Shown: positions 16,583 through 27,900 of the stretch, piece by piece
Position numbering within the stretch: position 1 is the stretch's first letter
Layout: the number at the start of each line of letters is the position of its first letter
From: Methyloversatilis sp.
GTDB lineage: Bacteria; Pseudomonadota; Gammaproteobacteria; Burkholderiales; Rhodocyclaceae
Assembly (NCBI RefSeq): GCF_030698125.1
Contig: NZ_JAUYNV010000050.1
Coordinates: 1 to 64,000 of the forward strand
Direction: 5' to 3'
Length of the DNA: 64,000 nt
Position numbers and translations under genes: made by a program
The notes under the pieces: model-generated
Told to the model about the DNA's origin: nothing
Database searches by the model: none
Seen by the model: the letters and a program-made list of their open reading frames with translations, nothing else

Positions 16583-17814
16583 CAGATCGCTTCACACCGG
16601 TCGCGGACGCCCGCGCCCACATCCTTGCCGCCTGCGCGCCGGTCGCCGGTACGCAACGTGTGCCGCTGCGCGACGCGCTCGGCCGCGTGCTGGCCGCCGA
16701 CGTCATTTCACCGGTCAGCGTGCCGCCGCACGACAACTCGGCGATGGACGGCTACGCCGTACGCCACGCCGACCTGTTGGCCGACGGCGACACGCGGCTG
16801 GCCGTCGTGGGTCAGGCGTTCGCCGGACATGGCTGGGCGGGCGAAGTCGCCACCGGGCAGGCGGTGCGCATCATGACCGGTGCGGTCATGCCGGCCGGTG
16901 CCGACACCATCGTCATCCAGGAAACCGCGCGCCTAGACGGCGACACGGTCATCGTGCCGCCGGGCCAGAAAGCCGGTCAGCACCGCCGCCGCGCCGGCGA
17001 AGACCTGCGTGCAGGTGACCCCGCGCTGCGCGCCGGCCGCCTGCTGCGCCCGGCCGACATCGGTCTGGCCGCCTCGCTCGGCATTCCGGAACTGACCGTG
17101 CGCCGGCGCGTGCGCGTCGGCGTGCTGTCGACCGGTGACGAAGTGATGTCGATCGGCGACGCACCGCGCGAAGGCGGCATCTATGACAGCAACCGCTACA
17201 CGCTGACCGGCATGCTGACGCGGCTGGGTTGCGAAGTGGTCGATCTGGGGGTGGCGCGCGACACGCGTGAGGCGCTGTCGGCCGCACTCGAATCGGCTGT
17301 CGGCGAAGTCGACGTGATCATCACCAGCGGCGGCGTGTCGGTCGGCGAGGCGGATTTCGTGCGCGAAATCCTCGCCAGCCTGGGTGAAGTCAAGTTCTGG
17401 AAGATCGCCATGAAGCCGGGCCGGCCGATGGCTTTCGGAAAGCTTGGCAGGGGCGAACGCAGCACATTGCTGTTCGGCCTGCCCGGCAATCCGGTCGCCA
17501 CCATGGTCACCTTCCATTTCTTCGCGCGTGACGCGCTGCTGACGCTGATGGGCATGTCACCGGTCGCCGCGCCCATCCACTTCGCTGCGCTGAGCGACAC
17601 GGCGATGAAGAAGCAGCCGGGTCGCACCGAATACCAGCGCGGCATCCTCGAACTGCGCGACGGCCGGTGGCATGTCGCGGTGACCGGCGCCCAGGGCTCG
17701 GGCATCCTGCGCTCGATGTGCGACGCCAACTGCATCATCGTGCTCGGTGACGACTGCGGCAACGTGGCGGTCGGCGACGCAGTGCATGTCATTCCGTTCG
17801 AAGGCCTGATCTGA
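16579..17814 (+). CDS. moeA: Molybdopterin molybdenumtransferase MoeA
   Basis: MoeA inserts molybdate into adenylated molybdopterin. The 411-residue product has the expected domains: PPHDNSAMDGYA near the N-terminus, MTGAVMPAGADTIV, the MoaB-like domain with GVLSTGDE and ITSGGVSVGEADFV, and LPGNPVATMVTF. It starts inside the mobA stop (4-nt overlap) and is followed after 2 nt by the regulator gene. Confidence 0.96.
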   Translation: MTDRFTPVADARAHILAACAPVAGTQRVPLRDALGRVLAADVISPVSVPPHDNSAMDGYAVRHADLLADGDTRLAVVGQAFAGHGWAGEVATGQAVRIMTGAVMPAGADTIVIQETARLDGDTVIVPPGQKAGQHRRRAGEDLRAGDPALRAGRLLRPADIGLAASLGIPELTVRRRVRVGVLSTGDEVMSIGDAPREGGIYDSNRYTLTGMLTRLGCEVVDLGVARDTREALSAALESAVGEVDVIITSGGVSVGEADFVREILASLGEVKFWKIAMKPGRPMAFGKLGRGERSTLLFGLPGNPVATMVTFHFFARDALLTLMGMSPVAAPIHFAALSDTAMKKQPGRTEYQRGILELRDGRWHVAVTGAQGSGILRSMCDANCIIVLGDDCGNVAVGDAVHVIPFEGLI

Positions 17815-17816
17815 CG

Positions 17817-18737
17817 GTGCAGGCCGACGACGATCAGCCGGGCGAAGCCTCGCCCTACCTCACGGCACGCGAAGCGGCCGCCTATCTGCATCTGAACGAA
17901 AAGACGCTGTACGCAATGATCCAGGAGGGCGGCATTCCGGCCACCAAGGTGACCGGCAAGTGGCTGTTCCCGCGCGCGCTGCTGGACGACTGGCTGCTCG
18001 AATCGACGCACGGCGGCGTGCTGGCCGACCGCCTGCTGATCGCCGGCAGCGACGACCCCTGGCTGGCGCACAGCATCGCGCGGCTGGCGCAGCGTGCCGA
18101 CGACGGCACGCTGATTGCCTACAGTCCGTGCGGCACGCGCAAGGGGCTTGCGCTGCTCGCCCAGCGACGCGCCAACGCCTGCCCGATCCACTGGGGCGAT
18201 GCGCAGCACGCCACGCGCCGGCATGCGCTGCTGCTGCGCGAATACATCGGCAGTTCGGGCTGGGTCATGGTGCAGCTTGCGCTGCGCGAACAGGGCGTCA
18301 TGCTGTCGCGCACGACCGCCCCGGTCGCCACGCTCGCCGACTTGCTGGCCCGCCAGCCGAAAATCATCCAGCGCGGCAGCGGCGCCGGATCGCAGCACTT
18401 CTTCGTGCAGGCGTGCACCGCGGCCGGCCTCGCGCTGCCGGCACTGACGCAATCCGCCGCCACCGAACGCGAAGCCGCCTTCATGGTGGCCAGCGGTGCC
18501 GGCGATTGCGCCCCCGGCACGCGCGCCGCCGCCGGCGAATTCGGCCTGCCCTTCCTGTCGCTCGGCCGCGAGGCGCTAGACCTCGTCATGCCGCGCACGC
18601 TGTACTTCCGCGCATTGCTGCAGCAATTGCTGGCCGAACTGTCCAGCGCCGACAGCACCGACCTCGCCGCCCGGCTGGGCGGCTACGACCTGGCGCCACT
18701 CGGAAAACTCCGCGCGGCAGCGACCGAGGCGGGGTGA
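17817..18737 (+). CDS. Excisionase-type HTH fused to periplasmic-binding-like domain (regulator)
   Basis: This 306-residue one-component regulator has an N-terminal DNA-binding helix-turn-helix of the excisionase/MerR type (YLTAREAAAYLHLNEKTLY, about 12-65) joined to a solute-binding-like domain (PBP_like, about 75-300). It starts with GTG two bases after moeA. This architecture is often found beside molybdenum-cofactor and formate dehydrogenase genes, and the ligand is thought to be molybdate, tungstate or a related signal; neither is shown here. It could control both this operon and the divergent fdh operon. Confidence 0.85.
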   Translation: MQADDDQPGEASPYLTAREAAAYLHLNEKTLYAMIQEGGIPATKVTGKWLFPRALLDDWLLESTHGGVLADRLLIAGSDDPWLAHSIARLAQRADDGTLIAYSPCGTRKGLALLAQRRANACPIHWGDAQHATRRHALLLREYIGSSGWVMVQLALREQGVMLSRTTAPVATLADLLARQPKIIQRGSGAGSQHFFVQACTAAGLALPALTQSAATEREAAFMVASGAGDCAPGTRAAAGEFGLPFLSLGREALDLVMPRTLYFRALLQQLLAELSSADSTDLAARLGGYDLAPLGKLRAAATEAG

Positions 18738-18746
18738 AGCGCTGCT

Positions 18747-18867
18747 GTTGGGCATCGCTGCGCTCACCCCAACCAACGGGGGAAGCCACGTGATCAGCCC
18801 GTCCCCAACCCACGAGAGACGCCACGTGATCAGCCTGTAGGTTGGGGTGAGCGCAGCGATGCCCAAC
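18747..18867. repeat. 28-bp inverted repeat, REP-like intergenic element
   Basis: 18747-18774 and 18840-18867 are exact reverse complements (28 of 28), with core GGGCATCGCTGCGCTCACCC. Between them a 15-bp direct repeat GCCACGTGATCAGCC occurs at 18785-18799 and 18821-18835. It lies between convergent genes and may act as a terminator for both. The core resembles intergenic REP-type sequences common in proteobacteria. Confidence 0.8.
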
Positions 18868-18916
18868 ACCGCCCACCGCAACGGCGCCCTCGCAGCAAGC
18901 CGCGCGGCCGCTCGCG

Positions 18917-21900
18917 TCAGTTGGCGCGCGTTGCGCGTTCCTTGCAGTCTTCGTCCTTGCTGTCGTCATCGCAACCGGAGGCCGTCGGATCTTCACCCAG
19001 ACCGACCAGTTCGACGGTCAGGATGGAGTTCTGATCCCGCTGTTCCCGCCCACCCGACGCCGTTGCAGCGGGGTCTGACGCCGCACGCTGTGACTCGTTA
19101 TTGTTGGTACTGACGCCGCTGACGGGGGCTGCGGCTGGCGCACTGACAGCGGTACCGCTGGTGGCCCCGCCGACCGATATGTTGTCGGCGCCAATCACTC
19201 GTTGCGCACCCACTTCGAAATTGCCACTCACGCGAATGCCTGCGTCACCGGCATCGATCTGCCCGTTGGGTGCGTAGAGACGGACATCCCCCTCTCGCGT
19301 GTCCGGTCGTGTTTTCAACGTCCCGATGCCGGAGCCGGATACCGCCCCACTGACGTCAAGAACGAAACTGTCGCCCACTGCGCGCAACTGCGGCGGAGGC
19401 GTGGCAGCGGCCGTCTTCGAGCCACGGCCGGCATCCTGGTCGCCGAAGCTGCTCCACTGCTGTATCGAACCGCCGTCCAGCGTGAACACCCGCGACACGC
19501 CGACCTGGATATCGTCGCGCGCGATGACGTCGATGTTGCCCTTGCCCACCACGACGACACCGGAACGCGATGCATCGCCGCCACTGCCCGAAGGCAAGCC
19601 GATATTCACGCTGCCGAACGGCGCGAACAGCGCAATCGCCGACGCGTACTGCTTGGCTGACGCGGGAATCGACGGATCGGCCAGTTCGCGCAACGACCAC
19701 ACGTTCTGCACATCCTGCTCAGTCTTGATCTGGCTGCGGAACAAATCAATGCTGCCTCCGCCGCTGGCGCTTTGCGGGTAGTTGATACCGTTCACCTCCG
19801 TCTTCACCACCTCGCCGTCGACGGTCTGCGCTTCGTACGGGAACACCTTCTCCATCAGCTGGAAGCCAGCGGCATAACTCGTTGGGCCAAGACCCAGCGC
19901 AACGCCCGCTCGCCCGACATAGCGCAGCGAAGCAAACAGCACTTCGTTCAGCGCAACGCGCTGACTGTTCATGAAGGTTGTACGTTCATCCTGCGACAGA
20001 GTCGCGAACAGCGAACGTGCGCCTTCCATACTCATCGACGGGTCATCGCTGCGTGTCCTCATCGCGCCAAGCAGCGCTTCGTCCCAGGCGGCAAACCACT
20101 TCGCCAGGTCGGCCCGACCTCTTTCCCGGGCGCTGACCAATCCGGCGTTCTGTTCGTCAGCCAGTACGGCATCCAGAGAGGTGCCTTCGGCCGCGAGCAA
20201 TGCCTGCAGACTCCGATCGAAACTGTCGTCGCCAACTGCCGTGCCGGGACGGGCGTACGCAAGGAGCGCCTCATAGTCGATCACCGAAGTGCCAGCAAGC
20301 ACCTGGATGGCTGACGCCGATGCAGGCAGATACGGGTTGTCGTAGTTGCCGCGCGACACGATGCCGTAGGAGTTCGCCAGCACGACATCGCGGCCGGCAG
20401 CGATCAACAATTCGCCGCCCCCCCCGATGACGATGCCTTCGCCCTCGTTGTCGATCAGAGGCCCGCCGGGCGAACTCGTGGTGGTGGAGAAAATGACATC
20501 GCGTCCGGCTGAAATGAGCGAACTCGAGTCGGCTGTCGGGTGATCCACCCTGAGCCCGAAATCGCGAATATCGCGCGCTGCGCTGATCGTTACCGGAATC
20601 GGCGACACGAGTGCGTTGAACACGCCCGACGGGCTGCTCGAATCGGGGCCATTCACATCGCCGGTCGCCGACACTACATGCACGCGACGATCACCACGGG
20701 CAGCCAGCAGATCGGGGTCGTGACGGCCGGCGCCCGAGAACTCGCCGACCTGATAGAGCGCATCGCGATCGCCCGTCGTGTTCACCGGCTTGCGGATTGA
20801 TGGCAACGCGGACGGTGCAACATCGGACATCACCAGTGTCGCGTTGAAATCTACATCCTTCAGCGCCAGCACATCGAGTGCCCCGCGCGCCGACGGATGC
20901 ATGACGCCACCCGCAACGCCGGCTCCGCCGGACACCGACACCAGCGAAAGCGATGCCGGGAGTTTTCCGCCTCCGCCGAGGAACGCATCTCCGCCAAGCG
21001 AGGTGATGCCAAGGGAGGACTGCGCACTGTACGTCGAGAAATACGCTTGCGTTCCGCTGCCTTCGAGGGTCGGGTTGCTGACTGCTGCCACGACGGCATC
21101 GCCCTTGGCTGCGATACGCACCATGCTGTCCATCATCGATACGCGCACGCCGGACGTGCCGCTGTCGGTAGCACCGACCCGACCGCCGGCATCTACATCG
21201 ATATTGCCTGCGGAAGACATCAGCGTGACATCGAGCACATCACCCGCACTACGTATCGAAACGTCTCCCGCATCACTCATGCGCAAAGGCGAATCTGCTG
21301 CCTGCGTGCCCACTGCTCCGGTCAGTTGTGCGCCACCTGCTGCGGCAAGGACGACATTGCGGACATTCCCGCCGGTCTGCACGCGAAGATCACCACCACC
21401 GAGCGTGGCAACACCCTGGCCAAACTGAGCGTAATCAGCCCACCATCCCGGCGCCTGCCCCTGCAGGATGCTGCCATCCGCGGCCAGCGCGGCCTGGCGG
21501 CGTAGCCAGTTCGTCACATCGGCGGGAGCCGCCGTAACATTGTCGGCGGTGCGCAGATCACCACCGGCATTCACGATCACGTCACCTCCGAACTGCCCGT
21601 AGCGCACGCCCAGCACAGCATCCTGCGCACCGATGCTGTAGATGGCCGAGGTGGCGCTGCCCAGTATCACGTCGGCCGCCGCGCTGACTTCGAGTCGGCC
21701 CTCACCGGTACGCAACTGCCGGCCGGCGCCGACAATGACCGAGCCGGCATTGCCGACTGTCGCCATCGGATCGGCTGCCATTGCATCGGCACCCGCCACC
21801 ACGCGCATGGACCAACTGCTGTTGTCAGCCCCGACACGCGTACGCGTGTTGTTGAAGCGGTCCACACCGTCGGAGATCGTCGCATTGATGCGCACGTCGC

Positions 21901-24900
21901 CGGTTGCGGCGAGGGTCAGCGAACCTGCGTGTTCGCCGTCGCGCCAGTAGGGCACATACACCTGGGCGTTGCCGGACGTCCCGCCACGTATTGCGTGTTC
22001 GCCGAAATTGAGCTCCTGGCTCACCACTAGATCACCATTCGCCCGTATCTCGGCGGCCGCGCGCACGCCGGCGCCTGCCATGTGGTCGAGCCCGACGGAT
22101 GCAAGAATGCGGTCGCCGTGCTGTATCACGGTGCGGGTATCGGTCAGCACGGCAGAACCCGCCCAGATTGCATCTACCTTGGCCGATACGCTGTCCCCCA
22201 CTGTCTGATACACCTGCTCGCGGCTGGCTGCGGCCACGGTCGTCGGCATCTGGAAGCGGTTATAGGCATAGGCCACAAAAGCAGCATCTCGCGCGACGTC
22301 GGCGCTGCCTGCTCCAGTTGCCGCGGCCGCTGTCTGTTCGACCGCCGTCGGGATGGCAATCAAATCATTGACCCGGCTGTCGGCCAGCATGAGGAAGGCC
22401 GGATGATCGGCCGCCAAACCGGTGGCGGCGCGTACGCTGCCGAGTATCCGGGTGGCTGTTGCGCCGGTGTTCCGCGCGACATCGGTCGGGTTGCTCGCAC
22501 CAATTCCTGCGATGACGGCTTCACGTGCGGCAGCGATCTGCGCCGCGGAAACCATCGGGTTGCCCGGATCGGTATTGAACGCAGACAGGGCCGCTGCAAC
22601 GACGCCTGCGGCCCCCTCTCCGTTCAGGACCGCCTGCGTGATCGCAGACTGTGCCAGGGCTCGTATCGTGATGTCCTGACTGTCGTCGCTGGTGACCTGA
22701 GTAGCCTGATAGGCCAGCGTTCCTGCCAGGTAGCTGGCAGCATCGAGGCGGGTCAGCGCTGCAAAGTCATCACCGTCGGCGGCACCGCTCAGGTGCAAAC
22801 CGAAAATGACGCGCGCAGCTTCTTCAGCAGTCGTGCGCGCATTGGCATTGACCGAATTTCGCTGTGACACATTGGACAGCACCGCAGCATCGACGTAGAT
22901 CACCGACGTCCCGGTCAGCGCTCCGATCATGCCGCTCGAAGGCGTACGCGCGCCGACTACCGGCACCGTAAAGCTCACCTTGCCATCGCCGCCCGTCGCG
23001 GTGATTTCATTGCCGTCGTAGACCTTGACGCTCTCCACCCACACCTTGCGCGCACCGTCGATCTGCGCCCCCTCGGCACGCAGCGCAAGATCAAGACCGT
23101 CGTCCGACCGCGGCGCGCGCAAGACCACTTCACCGCCCGCCGCCCCGGCAGTACTGCTGCCCACATCGATGCGACTGCCTGCCTCCAGAGACAGCATCGG
23201 CGACTGCGTACTCGTGTCGGCAGCCGATACGCCGAGTTCGACATGACCGCCATCACCGACGCTGCCACGCGCCAGTATCCGTGCGGAGTCCGTCAACGTC
23301 AGACGACCGCTGCCGTCACGTTCGCCGGCTTGCGCGAAAACACGTACGTCGCCCCCCTCGCTGCCGGACGCATCCAGCGTACCGGCGAGCGTGATGGCAC
23401 CATCATCGGCAGCCAGCGCAATGCGCTCGGCACGTATGGTTTGCCCGTCATCGAGCCTGATGTCGCCGGAACGCACGCGCACGGCGCGCGACTGCGTGAA
23501 GCTCCCTGTAGCACCCGCAAGCGGGCTGAGCGACCCGTTCCCACCCAGCGTATCGACGTCGGCGACGAATGCCCCGCCGGCACCGCCGGTCTCGGCCGCA
23601 CCATCGAGCGTGGCACCGAAGCCCACCGTACCCTTGATCGCCGAAAGCGCAAGCAGGCCGGCGTCAGCGCCGCCCTTTCCGGCGACGCTCACCCTGGCAC
23701 CCGAGGCGAGGTCAATGTTCCCGTTGTCGGAACGCAGCGTGATCGCGCCAGCGCCTACACCGACAGTCTGACTACCCAGTTTGGTGCTGAAACCATCAGC
23801 GTTCAGGCGCGCGGTCGAAGCGACGGAGACGTCACCGCTCAACGCCCGAACCTCGATGTCGCCACCATTCATATCCACGCGACCCGAGATCGATACGTCC
23901 TCCCCCTGCAGAGACAGTTTCCCGGCAAGCCCGGAAGGCGCCCTCGCAGCACTGTCGCCTCCGCGCACAGTCAGAATACCGTCAGCGCGCACTGTCGTTT
24001 TCGCCGCCGTCGCCGTCGTCACACGCGCGGCGGAAATGTCGAGTGCACCGGACACGTCATGAGTACCGCGTGCGCTGCCCGTCAGCTCGTCGCCGGCATG
24101 CATGTTCACCTGGTCAAAGCCGGCATAGGCAAGCGAAGCTTCGAGCTCGCCACTTGCCGTGCTGCCGAGCTCGATATCGCCGCTGGCGACGATATCGAGC
24201 TGTGCGCCACGACCGGCCACGCCAGAAACATTCGACGTCGCCGCTGACGAATTCGTCAGCGCGACATTCTTCGCCTCGATGCGGGCAACGACCGGCGCAC
24301 CACCTATGGCAGCACCATCGCGACCCGTGATGGACGCCGCGTCCAGTGAAAGAGTGTTCATGGCGGCCGAACCGATACGTACCGAATCGATCAGGCTGAT
24401 TTCGCCATAGCTGCGCAGATTCAACACCGACAGGGCGGCCAGTGCATCCAGCGTGTCCTGCCGCAACACCAGGCCGGTCGCGTTGCCGACTGGGTCGCCC
24501 AGCACGAGCTGCCCTGCAGACAAGCTCAGGCTGCCCCCGGCCGCCGGGTTGAGCGACCGCACATCATTGTCAGGAAGTGACACCGAACGCGTCGCATCGA
24601 GCGTCAGGTGGCGTCCGGCCAACACTGCGCCCTGTCCGACGACGACATCGCCTCGTGCGCCCACCGGCGCCGTGCGCAGCAGAGCGGCCTCCCCTGCACT
24701 CGCAACACGCACGAACGCCCCGTCCGCTGCTGCGCCGCTGCCTTCGACGCGATACACAGCGTTGCCGCGCCCGGATTGGGGCGCCGCTTCGATGCGGCTG
24801 CCGGCAGCGACTTCAATGCGATCGGTCGCAGCGAACAGCAGTTCGGGCGCACGCAGTGCTTCACCGTCGCCCGTCGCCACCCTGACCTGATCGCTCAGAT

Positions 24901-27900
24901 CCGCGAGCACCCAGCTGCCGTCCGCGGCGCGCGCCCGCGTGCCACCGAGCAATACGCTGTCTGCCCCAAGCGCATTCAGCGTGGCAACATCCACCGCCAG
25001 CTCCGAATCAGCGGCCGATGCGCCGCCTCCGACCACCGCCAGTTTCGTGCCCGACACGTCGATCTGCGCACCGGCGCCGCGGCGCCCCAGCGAATCGGTG
25101 CCGGCAGCCGTACCGAGGCTCCCGGCCAAAGTGAGGCTGGTTTGCGCAAGCAGTTGCAGGCGCCCGGCGTCGGCGAAGCGCGCGCCGCCGTCCGTATCGA
25201 AGAACTCACTGCCCTGGGTTTCAATGTATTCGGAACGTAACCGTGTCTGCGCGCCATTCCAGACCTCGACAGCAAGCGCCGGCGCTGCGGCCGCAAAGGT
25301 GTCGCCTGAAAGCGTACGACCGATACGTGCCGCCACCAATTGGGTCCCATCGACCTGCTGACGTGAAGCCGCAGCGTCAAATTCGCCGGCCGCGCTGCGC
25401 ACGGTCAGCACAAAAGCGCCCTCCATCAGGCCGTAGCGGGCCGGCAAAAGTACATATTTTCCGGCCGGCAGTCCGCCTGCTGCGGTCAGTAGTTCTATCG
25501 TGGCGCCCTGCTCGATTCCGCTTTCGGCCCACAGCGTCGGGTCATACGGGACCGAACCCGCGCTCACCATCGGCACGACTGCATAACGCTGCAGGCCATC
25601 GACCGGTGCCAACACATCGGTTGACCCGCCTGGACCAGGAATCCACTCGGCCGCACTGACATCACCCCTGCCCGACAGGTCGACCAGCGAGCCGGCCGAG
25701 GTCACTACATTGTCAGCTTCCAGTCGAACGCGTTTATCCGGTGCCGACTCGATGTTGTTCACCACGCCCGGACTGAAAATCCATTCGCGGCCTGAGGTTG
25801 TCGTCGTGCCGAAGGGCACCACCACATCATCTCCGGCGACCGAAGTGATGCTGCCGGACAGCAAGGTGACCGTACTTCCGGAAAAGGCCTGACGCAACAC
25901 GCTGCTGTCATTCACACCTGCGGTGTCGTCAATGCGCGCCGCCACCAGCAACAGGCTGCCCATCGGCGCCCTCAGATAGCCCGCCTGCTCGATATGCGGT
26001 GCCACGAGTTCGAGGTCGCCATAAGCCGACAACGCCACACCAGGCGTGCGACCGCTGGATTCGATGCGCAGCACACCATCCGGCCGGTTGCGCAGTTCAA
26101 TGTCGAACGCGCTGCCCGAAGTCGGATAGACCTGTGCCGCACGCAGCGTCAGGTCGGCGTTCGTTGCCAGGCCGCCACGCAGTTCGATAGCCGCGTCAAG
26201 CTGACTGCTCACACGCTCCAGCGCACCGGTCGCCTGAATGTCGCCGGCGGCGGACAGCAGCACCTGATCGAACCCGTCGATGAAGCTGCGCCCGCGCAGC
26301 ATGATCTGTTCCGCCTGTACCGACAGCTTGCCAAGTCCGGTCGCAGTGGGCGGCAACGGACGGTTGGACGCTGCCTGCGGCCCAAGCAGGACATACGCCG
26401 CGCTCAGGTTGACGTTCGCATCGGCCAGACCGCGCACGTTGAACGCATCGATCTGCAACTGACCGGGCAAGCTCAGGTCGACACTTTCCGAAAACTCGAC
26501 CAGCCGATTGCTGCGCAGGGTGAGATCGGAAAAGCCACCCGCCGAGATCAGGTCGGCCGCAATGCGTGCAACACCGACATTGCCGGTCACCGGAACACGT
26601 CCGCCGGCAGCGATGGAAGCCGATCCCGCCGCATCATCGTCGCTGACAACGATGCGGGGCGCCGCATTGATCACCGTACTCAGCGCCGGATTTCCCAGTG
26701 TGGTCTGGCCCACGTACAAGGAGTCATCGGTGCTTTGCCAGTCATCGCCGACCGGCTTGGTGAGTGCGAACACCAGCGACCCACCGGCCACGCTCGAGTC
26801 ACCGCCGCGTGCGCTCAGACCGGCATCCCACATGACGCCTTCACGTGCAGAAATGCTGATGTCGCCACCCGTGCTCGCAACGTTGCTGCGTACCGCCGCA
26901 GTACCAGAGCGCAGCACCAGATCGAGCGGCGCAACGGCACCGTCGGCCCGCACCTTCGCACCCGCTCGGGCAACGATGAAGCCTCGCCCGGCATCGATAT
27001 CGACAACGCCGCCGCCAAGCAGCTTACCGACATACCGCCCGGCAGCCAGTTGCAAGGGGTTATAGAACACGGTGCCTGACACGTCGATCAGGGCTGAATC
27101 CGTCAGATGGATCTGATCCGAGGTGATCAGGGTCGTTTCGTCACTGCCCGCTGTCTGGGTGTTCAGCGCCACCGAACCACCACGCGCAGTCAGTGTGCCG
27201 GCCAGCGTGATATTCCCGTTGGATCGCAGCGCGATGTGCCCGCCCGCGTCGACCTCGATCGACGCCCCCTGCTCCACCGTCACACCGCCATTCGGCCTGA
27301 GCGCACTGCTCAGTTCGATCGAAGTCGGCGAGCGGAACCACAGGTCGAGCGGCTTCAGTGTGCCCGCGCCGGCCAGCAGGCTGCCGCTGGGGGTGGCACG
27401 CATCGCCTGATCAATCAGACGAGCCGAGGGCCGTGGCTGCAGATGCGCGCCGGTACGCACGTTGAGCGTCCCGCGCGCACTCAGATTGAATCGCTCAAAC
27501 CCGCCGGAGCCGACCCAGTCGTCGCCCAAGGTCAGAACGCCGCTGGCGCTGGTGTTCGTGTCAATGCCATCGACGATTTCGATCGCCGAAGCGGTCAGGT
27601 TCAAGGTACCGCCCTGCCCCGCCACCCGTCCATCGGTGAGCGCGTAGCCGGACAACTGGCCGTCGATCACCAGTCTGGACTGTGGCGCAGTACCGGTCGC
27701 CGCACCGGAATTTCCGCTCGCCAGTGCGATTTCACCCGCATCTCCGGGATGAAACTTACCCGCGCCATCGATCCAGCCGCCTGCGGATACGTCCAGCGAA
27801 CCCGAAACCTGCAGATCCGATGTCGAAACAAGCTCGATCCGTCCTCCGTCTGCGCGAACAATCGGCGGACTGTTCACGCCGGGACGCGAAACGCGATCGT

